The notes under the pieces are model-generated. The model did no database searches and was not told where the DNA came from. It saw only the letters and a list, made by a program, of their open reading frames with translations. The position numbers and the translations under genes were made by a program. Shown here piece by piece: positions 1-11,864 of a stretch of DNA of 64,000 bases. How positions within the stretch are numbered: position 1 is the first letter of the stretch; every line of letters begins with the position of its first letter. Source of the DNA: Micropterix aruncella (lineage: Eukaryota; Arthropoda; Insecta; Lepidoptera; Micropterigidae); assembly GCA_944548615.1 (NCBI GenBank), contig OX155952.1:23965417-24029416 (forward strand), given 5' to 3'.

Positions 1-1865
1 CATCACGTGATCATCAAATGCATCCCGTAAATTTTTTTTTTGACTATGATATTACGTTTATTATAATAAATTAAAATAATTGTAGAGACCAACGTAATTC
101 TTTGATCGACTATTAGTCATTAGGCTTATTAGTCATGATTATTATGGTTAACATATACATATAATTCTTTCAATTGTGTTCTCCAAATATTACATTAATA
201 TTATTACAGAAATAGAAACAAAATAGTTAAAATATTGGCGTCCTGGGATACCTACAGCTGAATAAGCTACGGATTTAGTTTATACGTATATATATATAGA
301 GTTAATTATTAACAGAAATTCTTTAAAACAACTGGCAACAATGAAACTAAAAACGTGAGAAAACTAATGATAATACCTGCAGCATGATATGTACTACTCA
401 ACACTTATGTCCATGTATAAATATTCAAATGTTTCACTAAGAAGGTACGTACATACTAGAATATACGATACGTGACCTAAATGAATCGTGCGGCGCATTT
501 GCTAATTAGATGTGTAAACAAAATGTTAAAAAAAATATAAAACTTGATCAGTCTCAAGAGCAACGGTCAGGTCGGCAGTCCAATGTGAATTTCAATTTTA
601 CTTACAAAGGATTTATTTAGTAAAGAAATCAGTGTTTGTGAATAATATGTGGCGATTGATCCGTCATAATTGATGTGATATTGACGTGACACTTACGTAG
701 CAAACTCAATGAGGGGATAGGTATGTATATTTATATTTGATAAATAAAGGAGGATAATAGTATTATACATATAAGGAGCAGTATTATATATAAAGGAGGA
801 TGAGAGTATTATACATATAAGTCCTCAATGACTCAATGACTAACTGACTGGCTATTTTATCAATACACAGCGAAAACATATAGACCTAAAACCTTAAAAT
901 TTTTAACATATCTAGAGGGGATTCTTCGAAATACCAAAATTTTGGGTAGGTTGACATTTTGGCCCATCGAACACATATTTACGAAGAGGTTCAAGAAGGA
1001 AATTTGTAATTTAGGGGAATGACAAAAATAATGAAATACGTGTTTGAGGGATTTGCAACATTTCACCCCTAAGATGGCTCATCGACGGTTGTTTATTATC
1101 AATCAGTAGAAATCGGAAATTCGGGTGAAATGCTCAAATAAGAAAATTTAGACATTAGTATTTAATGGCTTAGACAAATTCAAGCCCTGTCTCATATGTG
1201 ACTTCCAGACAATTTTGAACGCATTATATTATAAACTTAACATTTAGATGGCTCCTAAGAGAGTGAAAGAAGCAGTGAAATAGATTTGCTAAATTCCACT
1301 CTTAACCTCTGTGACACTGCTACCACCATTGAATGATTTTTCTATATTGACAATTTGCAACGGCAATCACCGTATTCATGCAATTATCGGCTCTATTTTT
1401 CCCTCCGCTGTGGTATAATCTTGTCATTGAAGCCTGCCATCGAATAAGGCACCAATAATTATTAGTATGCCTGCACTAACACCTATAAACAAATTTTCGA
1501 GGGCTTAGAGAATTTTGCATGGAATGTCTGTCTTGCGAAGGGTTAAAATATGAAAACGGCAGTTGACATTTCCTTCGGACGCGTATCACAAAAGTGTTTA
1601 AAATTGAAACTTATAATTAGAACATGGATAGCACTATGCAAATACGACAAAACGTTTTCGAGGTCTTAGTAAAATTCTACTCCTTGGGGGTGATAAACTG
1701 ATTCTTCTATTTTTCGCCAGTAGAAATCGGAGATCCGAGTGAAAATTAAAGATACGTGTTCGGTTTTTGGGATAATTCAACCCCTAACACGTGGAACAGG
1801 GGTTGACGTTTTAGATAATAGAAACTTGTTACGCGTCATAATATATATTCAAATGTTTTCCCTGC
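1..1865. other. Gene-free AT-rich stretch
   Basis: I see no convincing exon here. Loosely similar segments sharing an AGAAATCGG-like core lie near 1105-1137 and 1718-1752, with a weaker one near 2399, and suggest an old degenerate repeat. A TATAAA at 536-541 is followed by GTCGGCAGT at 571-579. The same nonamer occurs at 59787-59795, so a promoter for an unseen upstream gene is possible but unproven. Confidence 0.4.
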
Positions 1866-1870
1866 TAAGA

Positions 1871-2012
1871 AAGTTTGTTTGTTTTTACTCTTTATTATAA
1901 ATTTTCCCAATGGGAGGATTTATTGTCATATGATAATCTCTTACAACCATCCCTACTATGACGTGTTTATAAGTATGTGTGCATGTAACATTGTGTAAGT
2001 GTGTGAATGTAA
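1871..2012 (-). repeat. SINE 3'-part fragment
   Basis: On the minus strand this matches the 3' half of the tRNA-derived SINE seen at 16980-17254 and 41306-41893. Shared words include the reverse of CTCTTTATT, a CAATGGG block, and TCTTTTACAAC- and GTGTAAGTGTG-like tracts. The tRNA-like head is missing, so it is truncated. About 70 bases downstream, 2085-2240 holds a second fragment with a TTAGTTGTAAGACATTGCC block that resembles an insect LINE 3' end. Confidence 0.5.
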
Positions 2013-2782
2013 AGAAAGCAGAGACCGATAGATTTTCTAATTCCGTTACATTTCTGATCCTCTCCCAATTTCCTCTCCTCGGGCTTTTATAGTTTTGAAT
2101 TCTTCCACTTGTCTGTGTGTTATGTAATAATCTTTATTTTCACAATGCGCGCATGTACCACTGTGTTTAGGTTAGTTGTAAGACATTGCCATGTGGCAAT
2201 AAGCTCGCCTTTTTGTATACTAATTAAGTGAAAATAGTTTATTATTATTATTATTATTTATTAAATTTCGGGGAACGCATCTCTCTGAAATGGTTTAAAA
2301 TAGGAATTTGCAATTTGGGACAATAATATTGCTTACGAGTGAGGTTTTATAAAATTCTATCTCTTAGCGGTTGAATCAAAGATTATTAAATTATGAATCA
2401 CTAGAAATTGAAAATTGTGGCGAAATTATCATTTACAAAAATTATTTACATTTACAAAAATTACGACATTTGCAATTCTCATTTACAAAAATAAATTATT
2501 GATGATTTAACTAAACCAACCTTTTAGAAAAATTTAATTTTAAAAATTCATACCATATATATATTGATATTCTGGTGATTTTCACTCCCAAGGAAATATC
2601 AAAGAAAATGGCGAAATTTTGATTGAAATTTAAACGATTAAATCTCTTAAAGAAATTTACAGGATCCTAAGCAATGCGATTTTTTTTAACTGTTGATTTC
2701 TCATGTATAAATCTAAAAAAAAAGTTAAAAAAATATAAAGGTGATTGTTTCCAAAATAATAGACAAAACTTTAACAAAAAGA

Positions 2783-3410
2783 AAAACCGACTCCATTTTT
2801 TTTATATAAGTGCAGCAGCCATGTCATGGTGATACTTAGAACGGTCTATTATAATTGAATGCGTATACAAAATTTCATGTATGTGCTGTTGACCGTTGAG
2901 GAGTTCCCTAGTTGGAAGCCAACCATGGGTGCCGCAGTCCATGGTGAAACTTAGAACGGGCTGTTTTTAATTGAATACATATACAAAGTGCTGTCTGACG
3001 TGTCTGTGCTGTTGACCGTTGAAGAGTTCTCTCGTCGGGAGCCCGAGAATATAAACATAGAATCATAACTGAATAAGTATACAAAATTTGGGGTCTGTGC
3101 TGTTGACCGTTGAGGAGTTCCCTCGTCGGGAGCCAACCCAGGGTGTAGAATCAGGTCATGCTTACCATAAAAATAAATGAATTGTCATCGGAATTGAACC
3201 AACATGTAAATTTTCAATTTCATAAGATCTTAATTCCTTATGGATTCTATCATCAGAACAAGATTTTGATAAAAATGGGACCAATCTGTAAGGGACCAAT
3301 CTGAAGAATTTTCCAAATCGGCTCATAAATAGCAGAGTTCTGAGGTAACAAATATAAAAAAAAGATGCAACCGAATTGATAACCTCCTTTTTTTTTGAAG
3401 TCGGTTAAAA
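2783..3410. repeat. Repeat unit bounded by inverted AACCGACT ends
   Basis: The segment starts with AAAACCGACT and ends with AGTCGGTTAAAA, a short terminal inverted repeat next to T- and A-rich tracts. Inside are about three units of roughly 116 bp, each with GTTGACCGTTGAGGAGTTCC and a GTATACAAA word. These are the reverse complement of the minisatellite at 63490-64000. It looks like a non-autonomous element carrying an internal minisatellite, and there is no coding potential. Confidence 0.6.
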
Positions 3411-5932
3411 AGTCAATTAAGCCAAGTTCATTATCATATGTTGATTCTCCCGATCATTGCCCCATCCATTACTAGGAATTTATTTCATGTTAGTAAAAAT
3501 TACGAGACAATTACGAGTTTTTATTTCCATATTTCAAGTAAATTTAGATATTTTTATACATTTTTGATACCTTTATGTAAATCAATCGATAAAACGTTCG
3601 TTGCAAATTTGAGGATATTGAAGCGTACAATCTGGTTTTTTAACAATATTCTACCAGGGCAACGCCGTGTAAATAATCAGCTAGTTTGAGTTGAAATATA
3701 AATCAAGTACAGTGTAAGAACCGATTCGCATTTGACCGACCTTTCTTTTATCAAAAATCAAGTTATCCACTATTTAGCACATGATAGAACATAGGACATA
3801 TTTAGGACAAGAGATAAGAATAGATTTTAGCAATAACAATTTTAGCCGCGCCATAAATAAGATTAATACGGCAAATTAGGGCATTGCAGTAATCTAATAT
3901 ATCATAATCAATTAAACGTTTCACAAAAAAATACGATAAATCAAATCGTATACCTAAAGGCAAAATCAAACCTATGTTGTGAAACAAACTCTACAGCAAA
4001 ATCATATAGCTACAAGCAAAATTAAAAATATGTTATAAAACAAACTCGACAACAAAATCCGTCTGATCTTTAGATTTCGTCTCACAATTAATATTATTCC
4101 GTGATTCAAAACAGGCGGAATGCTTTAGCATGTAGGTACGATTGGAAAAATATGCAAAGCATCTTGTATTTAGATAAAACTTAAAAAATCGAATTTCGCC
4201 TAAAATCTAATTTCTCTACATTTTAGGATATTTAAAAACAGAAAAACAAAATAAATGCTTATCCGTCAGTCTATCTACCTGACTCATCGATATCTCAAGA
4301 ACGCATTGTACGATTTTCGAAAATTCTTGCATAAAATCAGTTTTATTCATCTATCGGAAGAGCTGATACGATTTGGCGTTTGTCGTAAAGGAATAACAGC
4401 AAATGTCTAATTTTATTATAGTATTATCACAATTTAACCACCTGTTTGTCGCTGTAGTATATTTGATAACTACTATCCACTATCAAATAAAACGGTTTTA
4501 TATTTTCATCTCACGTGGAAAATCAATCAAAATCGACGAGGATTTCCCTTGAGGGAAATACCTAAGTAACTATTCAGAATTGTAATAAGGAATTTATCGC
4601 AAACACGAAATCGAATTCAATCAATCTTGTCCAGCAGCTCGTTGGTAAAAACCTTTGTCGCAATGAGTCCAAAAAGTGGATATCTCAATCGTGTTACAGG
4701 CGACACTAACCAAATCCCTAAGCGGTTGGGTAAAGGAAGGTTTGCGTTATGGATATAAATTTATGGTCGTTTTTTTATACCTCAAGTTGTCTGTCTTACA
4801 GTATTTTGATCAAGGGTTTAACCGCATTTCTGCCAGTTTCCAAATACATTTTTTGAGTCGACGTTTAGGATGTAACATTTGAATTTTGTTGCGGCCCTGA
4901 CCTATTCATTTCAAAAAAAGAGGAAATTAATCCGGAACGCCTGCATATATATGTTTGAAAATCTGCCGATGCGGTTAGTTTGTTCCACAACAAAGAATCT
5001 AGTGATCGAATCGCTCCCAGGGCTATCACAGTTAGTTTTTTTTATTCACCTCTAAAGTGTTATACTGGGCCCGATTGCGTTTCTTCGTGAACTAAAATAG
5101 GAATCCTTTTATTTTTTTTCTGACTTTAAGTCCGGAAATGCTCTTTTAAATATTAGGAGATTTTATTCAATATATGTATTATTTTAAAAGAAAACTGAGA
5201 TCAAAGCCAGCGTTTTTTTTTAATTTAAAGCCATGAAATTTGGAAAAAAATATTTCTCATACATACGGTGTTTTTCGCAGTAACAAACGCCTATATTTAA
5301 AAAAAGTAAAAAAAAAACAACTTCGTTCTCCATGTAAAATAACCTCCTGTACAAAAAATCCTAAAATATTTAACAATATGATTTTCAGAATAAAAAACAC
5401 AATCAAAACATAGGTTTTCTCCATTTTCTACTTTAATTTTATGTACATAATCACCCTTCATAAATATGCACGCACGCTAACACATATACATAAATGAACA
5501 GTTATATTTTTGGTTCCATATTACGAAATAGGTAAGTTTGGTTGTACGTCATTGTATATTTCTCTTTCCTATGTATATATGGCTTTGTATAAATACAAAC
5601 ATAATATCACTCCATAAATAAAAAATATTTGTCAATATGAGTTTTAAAAAGAACTATTGTTTCGTATGTCTGTTTAGGTTATCTTTAACCATATTACAAT
5701 TCTGGGGTCTGCGTATGATAAGTAAATCGGTACAACGACATCTGGCGCATGTAAATATTTTAATGACAGTCGCTTCCACATTTTACTGTCTTCTTGTCGT
5801 GTATATGTTGTATCGTGTGTATACTGTGACTGTGTTCTGCACGTTGCTTGGAAATCACAAAGAGTAGTAATATATGTAATTTTCTTTACAGTTTGTCGCC
5901 TGTTCTCCATTCCTCGTGTTCCATCTTCTTGT
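3411..5932. other. AT-rich stretch without identifiable features
   Basis: Small open frames occur (for example 3438-3689 and 4676-4882), but none shows a recognisable domain or splice context. A short LINE-tail-like or simple-repeat character is all I can see. Confidence 0.35.
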
Positions 5933-6290
5933 TCTCAAGTTTCGTCTCCAAGAATTGAGTTGTACCCGCAGTTTCGTTCCAGCTGGGAATCGACTTTTTC
6001 GATTTTAACTTCTAAATTTTCTTCTTCTCATGTTTCTTCTCCAAAAATTTAGTTTTACACGCGGCTTCGTTTTGAGCTGGGTATCGAATTTTTCGATTTT
6101 TAAGTATAAATTTTCATCTTCTCAAGTTTCGTCTTCAAGAATTTAGTTGTACCCTCGGTTTCGTTCGAGCTGAGAACCGATTTTCTCGATTTCACGTCCT
6201 AATATTTTTCATCTAAAGTTTTTTCTCCGAGAATTTAGTTGCACCCGCGGATTCGTTCGAGCTGAGAATCGACTTTTTTAAAGAAAATAA
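5933..6290. repeat. Tandem repeat, about four units of ~93 bp
   Basis: Four consecutive degenerate units start near 5939, 6031, 6125 and 6217. Each contains a CTTCTC / CAAGTTTCGTC block, AAGAATTTAGTTGTACCC, TTCGTTCGAGCTG and ATCGACTTTTT. A fifth unit lies at about 6796-6945. The words TGCTACTTGCCGGGAAA at 6317-6333 and again at 6912-6928 bracket the interruption. Confidence 0.65.
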
Positions 6291-6333
6291 TATTCAGAAG
6301 GAATCAGTCCTTTGCTACTTGCCGGGAAATTCA

Positions 6334-6795
6334 ATTCAATTCAATTTATTTTCCTAAAATCTTTACAGATTGAAACTTACTCTATATATAAAAATATTTC
6401 ACAGTTAACAACTACACTGGTACCTAATAAACAATCAATGGCTAAAACAACAATGATAATAATATTGTAACAAAATTATAACATTCGGCTTTACATATTT
6501 CCAGTTTCCTACTTGACGCCAGGCTGCTTCGCACGAAAATAAATTTCCTATACTAACAATGATCTAAAAATTAGTAGACAAGGTATTCAATTAATAATCA
6601 ATTTGTAATATAATAATCACAAATAATTTTAGGAAATAAAGCAATTTTACTAAAAGGTACTAGAATGGTCACTGGAATAAAAATAATAAATGGTATTCAA
6701 TTGTCAGAAATTATACATAGTCAAAAATAATAAAATATCTAAATAATTACCTGACAAAAGGCACTAAAATGGTCGTCGCGATAACAATTATAGTC
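6334..6795 (-). repeat. Insertion with LINE-like tail inside tandem repeat
   Basis: Right after the shared TGCTACTTGCCGGGAAA word comes a (TTCAA)n tract (6336-6353), which reads like the 3' tail of a LINE lying on the minus strand. The rest is AT-rich and has no open frame. The tandem unit resumes at about 6796, so the segment looks like a 5'-truncated retroelement plus duplicated flank. Confidence 0.35.
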
Positions 6796-6959
6796 TTAAG
6801 GTTCTCAAGTTTCGTCCCCGAGAATTCAGTTTTACCCCCGGCTTTGTTCGAGCTGGAAATCAACTTTTTTAAATATTATAATATTCAGATGAAATCAGTT
6901 CTAGTCTTTTGCTACTTGCCGGGAAAGTCTTGTTGTGACCCGATCGTTTTATTTTCAAA

Positions 6960-8060
6960 ATGGAAAAGATTGGATATCATTTGAAGCTAAATAATATAAT
7001 GAACAATATGATTAAAATTTAAATGAAAGGAATACCTATCTGGTCGGGGTAGAACCATAAGCGTTAAAAAGTGCATTTTCTACTACAAATTGCAGCCGCA
7101 ATGCCGAAGCGAATAGACAAATGAAAAGCTTATGAGAAGACGGTTTGGATCCTGAAAATGTACACTATGAAATGCTTTAATAAATGTCAATTAGTGATAA
7201 AATTTAATAAAATGCAATATATCGGCATTTACTCTCTTCGATCTAATATGACATTTCTGGATTCGAACAATTCCTTGAAAATATATATTTTTTATTTACA
7301 AGGAGACTTAACAGGGACAACTTGGTTGATAAATTCTTACACGAGCGCAAGTTAGGGCAGAACATAACCGATTGAGTTAAACATTATAATTAAATAAAAG
7401 GCTATTCAAAAAATGATACATAAGACTGTGATAATGATATACATAATGATATTAAATATGGTATCTGATCGAAAAAAATCGAATCGGATCGAAAAATGGA
7501 CGAACGAACCTTGTCTATTCGGGCCAGAACGCGCGCCTAAAACTACTTATTTTTCAATAGAAATCCAGACAAATGGTGATCCTGTGTTATAAACCCCATG
7601 CCCTCTTTGTCGGGACAGGATAAATTGCAGCACTCTACAGGTTAAATAGCAGTAAAAAATAATTTTCCTAATTCTATTGGCTTTAAGTGTAAAGCCTCCT
7701 TTTCCGCTGGGGGGCATTTTGTCAGAGCAAAGTGGGCTGAGCGGAGAAGGCGAAGCGGGTGCCGGAGCAACGTCTCGCCTCATTTCATTGTCTACGAACA
7801 GAGTGCCGTCAGTCTGATGGTCGCCTACAACTCGCACGCGACTCGAATCGCTATGAGTTAGATTTCGTGCGATGTATTCGTCTTATTTCGCCCCTGAACG
7901 ATTTCTCCACGCGGACGTCGTTGTCCCTTTATTTCGCGTAATGGCTGCCTTGGATTTTATATGCGGGATTTATTTTTATCTAGAAATAAATGCCGAATAA
8001 GTAGAAGTAAGCCGCGTAATATTCGGCAATCACATAAAATATATTTCAATAGGATAACTA
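6960..8060. other. No gene; GC-richer patch near 7.7-7.9 kb
   Basis: No homology or splice-bounded exon is visible. The 7680-7930 patch has higher GC and two overlapping open frames on opposite strands. That pattern suggests a decayed mobile element rather than a gene. Confidence 0.3.
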
Positions 8061-8745
8061 GAGCTGCTGATTACAACGGGCGAACCCGTCAGCTCAGGAA
8101 GTTCTAACGATATTAGATCGTTCTCTCTCCCGTGAGGTGAGGGCAGAAGACTTAGGACGAAAGAGTCCACCAGCTAGTTACGCCTCACGCCCGTAAGAGA
8201 ACAATTCCTTACCGCGAGATAACCAGGTTAATCACCCAGCGGGCCGACTTTCGCACCCTTACAACCAGTTGCAACCAGATTACTCCGGTCCCCCGACTGG
8301 TTACAGGTTTGAGGTCGCTTGGGCGATTCTCTCCCTTACGTAGCGGTGAAACGGTGTCTACCGAATCTATCGCGGACAACGATATCCTTGGCCCGGCTCT
8401 TCACCAGGGATGGGGTAGCTGATTGGTCGTTTCAAGAGCAGCTCCCGTAATGTGTCAACTACCCCCGCTCTATAGGTGACAGTACTGTTTCCAGACTCCC
8501 CCGTCTGTCGGTTTGAATAAACAACAATCGATTGTCTGACGCCGCACAGTGCGCAAACCGTCCAGGAGCGCCCGAAGGTTGACTCCTAGGGGAAACTGGT
8601 CCGCAGGACAGAGTCCTACCCTGGCTCGCACTTCTACTTGGAGACCCATCAGTTTGACCGGCCCTGAACAAATGGGTCTCAGTGGCCAAACTGCAACAAG
8701 GCCCATTAGCTCCCATTTCAAGAGGAAATGCGCAATGTAGCAAAA
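8060..8745 (-). repeat. Interspersed repeat family R1, copy 1
   Basis: The reverse complement aligns by eye, block by block, with 37590-38330, 44795-45858 and 57310-57845. Shared landmarks include GGGAGCTAATRGGCC, GCGCTCCTGGACGGT, GCAGTACTG with TATAGAGCGGGGG, CCGCGATAGATTC, CCAGTCGGGAGG and the 3'-terminal GACGGGTTCGCCGGTTGTAG. No long conserved frame is present; the open frames in it are incidental. A 16-bp duplication around a nested copy (45018/45380) suggests mobilisation by target-primed reverse transcription, so this is probably a LINE 3' region or a SINE. Confidence 0.6.
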
Positions 8746-8796
8746 ATATCAAACAAACAACCCGTCGGTTGATAGCCAAGGACATATAATAATTAT

Positions 8797-8950
8797 ACTT
8801 ACCAATTGGTAGGGCGATCGTGTTATACAAGTACATTATAACATTATTAACAAATTAGTATCTCAACCATAATGCATGGTGATAAACGCGTCCAAACTGA
8901 TTGATTTATTTAATACTGTTTTAAAACGATTATATCTCGATCATATTCAC
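8797..8950 (+). repeat. Duplicated 5'-flank block of type A genes
   Basis: This block is a paralogous copy of 25440-25570, sharing ACTTACCAATTG, AGGGC-TCGTGTT, CTCAACCATAATGCA and GATTTATTTAATACTG. The first copy is upstream of gene 1 and the second is upstream of gene 2. It marks the duplicated unit and shows that the duplication includes at least 1.6 kb of 5' flank, here interrupted by Helitron-like insertions. Confidence 0.6.
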
Positions 8951-9031
8951 AGACCAGGACTATTAACGGAGTAAAGAAAAACCTAACTAAATTACATTTG
9001 ACTATGGGTCGAGAATAAATAGAGACACTAA

Positions 9032-9216
9032 TCCTACTACTATTATAAACGCGAAAATTTGTCAGAATGTATGTATGGATGTGATGAAAATTTATAATAA
9101 TATAGCTTATACATCAGAATAACACATAGCCTATAATTTATAAAGGTATATAGTTTTCTAACATCATTATCACAATTTTCCATCACCACGCGGGTAAAAC
9201 CGCGGGACGCAGCTAG
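9032..9216 (+). mobile_element. Non-autonomous Helitron-like element, copy a
   Basis: It begins TCCTACTA and ends CAGCTAG followed by T, which is the 5'-TC...CTAG-3' (CTRR) signature of Helitrons. The internal sequence (ATTATAAACGCGAAA, then an ACATCAGAATAAC and a CACCACGCGGG block) matches copies b and c. This copy lacks the TTTGTTACTCTTTCAC block that the others have, so it carries an internal deletion. It resembles the Lep1-type Helitrons reported in Lepidoptera. Confidence 0.6.
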
Positions 9217-9223
9217 TAACATA

Positions 9224-9446
9224 TCCTACTAATATTATAAACGCGAAAGTTTGTAAGAATGAATGTATGGATGTTTGTTACTCTTTCACACAAAAACTAC
9301 TGAATGGATTTTGATGAAACTTTACAATAATATATCTTACACATCAGAATAACGCATAGGCTATAATTTATAAAGTTATATCGTTTTCTATCATCATTAT
9401 CACAATTTTTCATCACCACGCAGGTGAAACCGCTGGGCGCAGCTAG
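9224..9446 (+). mobile_element. Non-autonomous Helitron-like element, copy b
   Basis: This 223-bp copy has TCCTACT at its start and GGGCGCAGCTAG at its end, followed by T. It lies only 7 bp after copy a in the same orientation. It includes the full internal TTTGTTACTCTTTCAC and ACTACTGAATGGATTTTGATG blocks. Confidence 0.65.
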
Positions 9447-9464
9447 TATAATAATATATTAAAA

Positions 9465-9687
9465 CTAGCTGCGCCCAGCGGTTTCACCCGCGTTGTGATG
9501 GAAAATTGTGATAATAATGATAGAAAACTATATATCTTTTTAAATTATAGCCTATGTGTTATTCTGATGTGTAAGCTATATTATTGTGAAGTTTCATCAA
9601 AATCCATTCAGTAGTTTTTGCGTGAAAGAGTAACAAACATCCATACATACATTCTTACAAACTTTCGAGTTTATAATAATAGTAGGA
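9465..9687 (-). mobile_element. Non-autonomous Helitron-like element, copy c (inverted)
   Basis: This 223-bp copy is the near-perfect reverse complement of copy b, with CTAGCTGCGCCCAGCGG at its left and AGTAGGA at its right. Copies b and c have equal length and are separated by 18 bp, so together they form a 464-bp near-palindrome. Confidence 0.65.
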
Positions 9688-9749
9688 TAGAGCACGATTT
9701 TTGATATCTATATAGTATTATTTAATATGTATCTATAAAGTATATATGT

Positions 9750-10045
9750 ATTTATGTATGTATGTGAATATCTATATAATTTTATATACTTAAATTTTAT
9801 ATTAATGCGTACGCATACATATTATTACGTATGTATACATATCTATCTATTTGAATTTAATATATTACTACTTTTATTTCATGCTATGTATGTAATGAAA
9901 AAATACCCAAAATTACGTAAACCACTCTACATTCTTTTACATGAAGCCTATCTTAGTACACGCGAGGCTTAGTTAGAGTAGATTTAAAACTAAAATATGT
10001 TTCAATTTATAGATTTAATAAAGAATTTTGAATTTGAATTTCAAT
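9750..10045 (+). repeat. 5'-truncated LINE 3' end
   Basis: It contains CCACTCTAC...CTTAGTAC...GAGGCTTAGTTAG and ends with AATAAAGAATTTTGAATTTGAATTT. The same 3'-end signature occurs at 30310-30508 (+), 28856-29060 (-) and 54455-54620 (-). No reverse transcriptase remains here. Confidence 0.5.
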
Positions 10046-10059
10046 ATTATAAACTAAAT

Positions 10060-10426
10060 GAAAGTTCCGTAGTTACTTGAAATTTTCGAAATGACTGAAT
10101 TCATTTTATATCGCAATATATATATTTTAATTTTTTCTAAAGCTTGTTTATCATATTTCGATGTTCTATAATTAAAAAAAGCTAAAAAGCTATTAGCACA
10201 AAACACAATGTAAAACAAACAAACAAAGTACACTACTTTAGCTTTATCTATGCATTTAATTATCAGCCTAATCGTATCAGTGTAACCCATTAGACATATG
10301 TCTTTAATTCTATGTATTCTTTTATCGAGATAAAAACCTTCCTATCATTTCAGTCTGGTCGTGGTTACAAAGCGTAAAACATGTGCTTAAATGAATGAAA
10401 GTGATTAATTAATCAACTATACTACA
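10060..10426 (+). promoter_or_regulatory. Type A upstream region of gene 1
   Basis: The 150 bases before the ATG at 10427 are clearly paralogous to those before gene 2 (32100-32273). Shared words include AACCCATTAGA, TTCTTTTATCGAGAT, a (T)YAGTCT initiator-like element (10349-10357) and TGAATGAAAGTGAT. TTATCGAGATAA carries two opposed GATA-type sites. Start site and GATA binding are inferences. Confidence 0.45.
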
Positions 10427-11328
10427 ATGTCTGAAACTGGAAAAAATAAATCTTCTAAGGATCTGGTCCTTCCCAATGGAGGATATGGTTGGGTGATCGT
10501 ATTTGGCACTGCATTTATAGGCGTAAGTACCAATAAAATATATCATTCACAATTGCATAAAAATAATATATCGGTACTTCACACTTCAGGTGTTCCATCT
10601 ATCATTCGTCATAATATTCGCTACCGTATACGGACCAACGATAATTGAAATGGGTCACGGGACAAGAGGCACATCCTTGGTTAGCAATGTTGGTTTCTTG
10701 TCGGAGAGTTTATTTGGGCTTGTCAGCGCTCAGATAATAAAGACTAGCTCTTGTAGGACGACTGCGATTATAGGATGCTTCTTGGCGTCTGCTGGAGTTC
10801 TTTTGACGGGATTTTCAACGGAATTATGGCATATGGTCATGGCATTTGGAATAGTTAGAGGTTAGAGACTTGCTTTTTTTTATATAATTGTTATTAGGCT
10901 GGTAGATCAATGTACCTATTTATTTATTTATTTAAGAATCAATTACTATAAAACATTGATTTTGCTTACAAAAATAACAAGAACCGATTAGCAAGACCTT
11001 AATCTTTACCTTATTTGATTCTGTCACCCAACTGGGAATAGCCCGTTCTAGGGTGAACAGGAAAAAGTTATTACTATTCCGGTTTTTGTCATCTAAGGCG
11101 TTGAAATAATATAGCTAACAACGGGAAAAAATGAAGCGCGCTCAGTCGTGTCGAAGCGGTAGTTTTTACGTGAAAACATCATGATCTCCTATTCCTTTGC
11201 GGAATTTTAGGCTTATTGCATTTATTCCAATGCGATTTTTCCTCTGAATGGCGTTTTCTCTAATTTTGAGCATATTTACGAGTCATACAAGACGACATAT
11301 TTAATTGTTTGCAATTTTCAAGTGAGTG

Positions 11329-11333
<5 letters not shown>

Positions 11334-11393
<60 letters not shown>
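11334..11393. repeat. (AT)n microsatellite, left of Penelope-like element
   Basis: This is about 60 bp of pure AT dinucleotide. It is separated by roughly 28 bp from the left inverted repeat of the Penelope-like element. A far longer AT run abuts the right end, so the element may have inserted into or beside an AT microsatellite. Confidence 0.9.
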
Positions 11394-11398
<5 letters not shown>

Positions 11399-11682
11399 TG
11401 ATTGTAAATGTGTAAATTATTATTTTTTCAAATTGAAATTATGTTTATTACTAAATAAATGAAATGATAAAATAATGAAAGGGCACTTATCTGGTCTGTG
11501 GTGACCAGGAGTGACTCCACGCCTTTTTCTTCTCTTCTTTCAGTATTTGCTAGGTGTTTCCTGCTGTGGTATTGGAACCTGAATGTCTCTTACAGCGGCA
11601 ACACAACAAAGCGAGACGAGAATGAATGCTGGAAAATAATAGGCGATTAGTGTTTCTTAAATATTAATGATTGTTATAAAAT

Positions 11683-11713
11683 GTATATCAATATTTCGGC
11701 TCAGCCGTCGTCA
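11683..11713 (-). ncRNA. Hammerhead-ribozyme-like core, left repeat
   Basis: This is the minus-strand copy of the motif described at 14450-14481, mirrored because the terminal repeats are inverted. The same TTGACGA / GGC-TGA-GCC / GAAA order is present. Confidence 0.3.
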
Positions 11714-11864
11714 AGATATGTGACATTTCTGAAATCGAACAATTCTTTGAAAATTTAAATTCAAGGAATCGAACAAAAAGAAATGGATTAATAATATTTT
11801 ACACGATTTAGTTAAGGTACCATAACCAACCGTGCAAAACGTTATTTTAAATGAATGATTATAA

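Noticed and set aside
2783..3410. CRISPR-like array
   Set aside because: The units are about 116 bp, divergent and without unique spacers. They are minisatellite in a eukaryotic genome.
8459..8836. 125-codon minus-strand frame
   Set aside because: It lies inside the R1 repeat, is not conserved in other copies, and overlaps another open frame.
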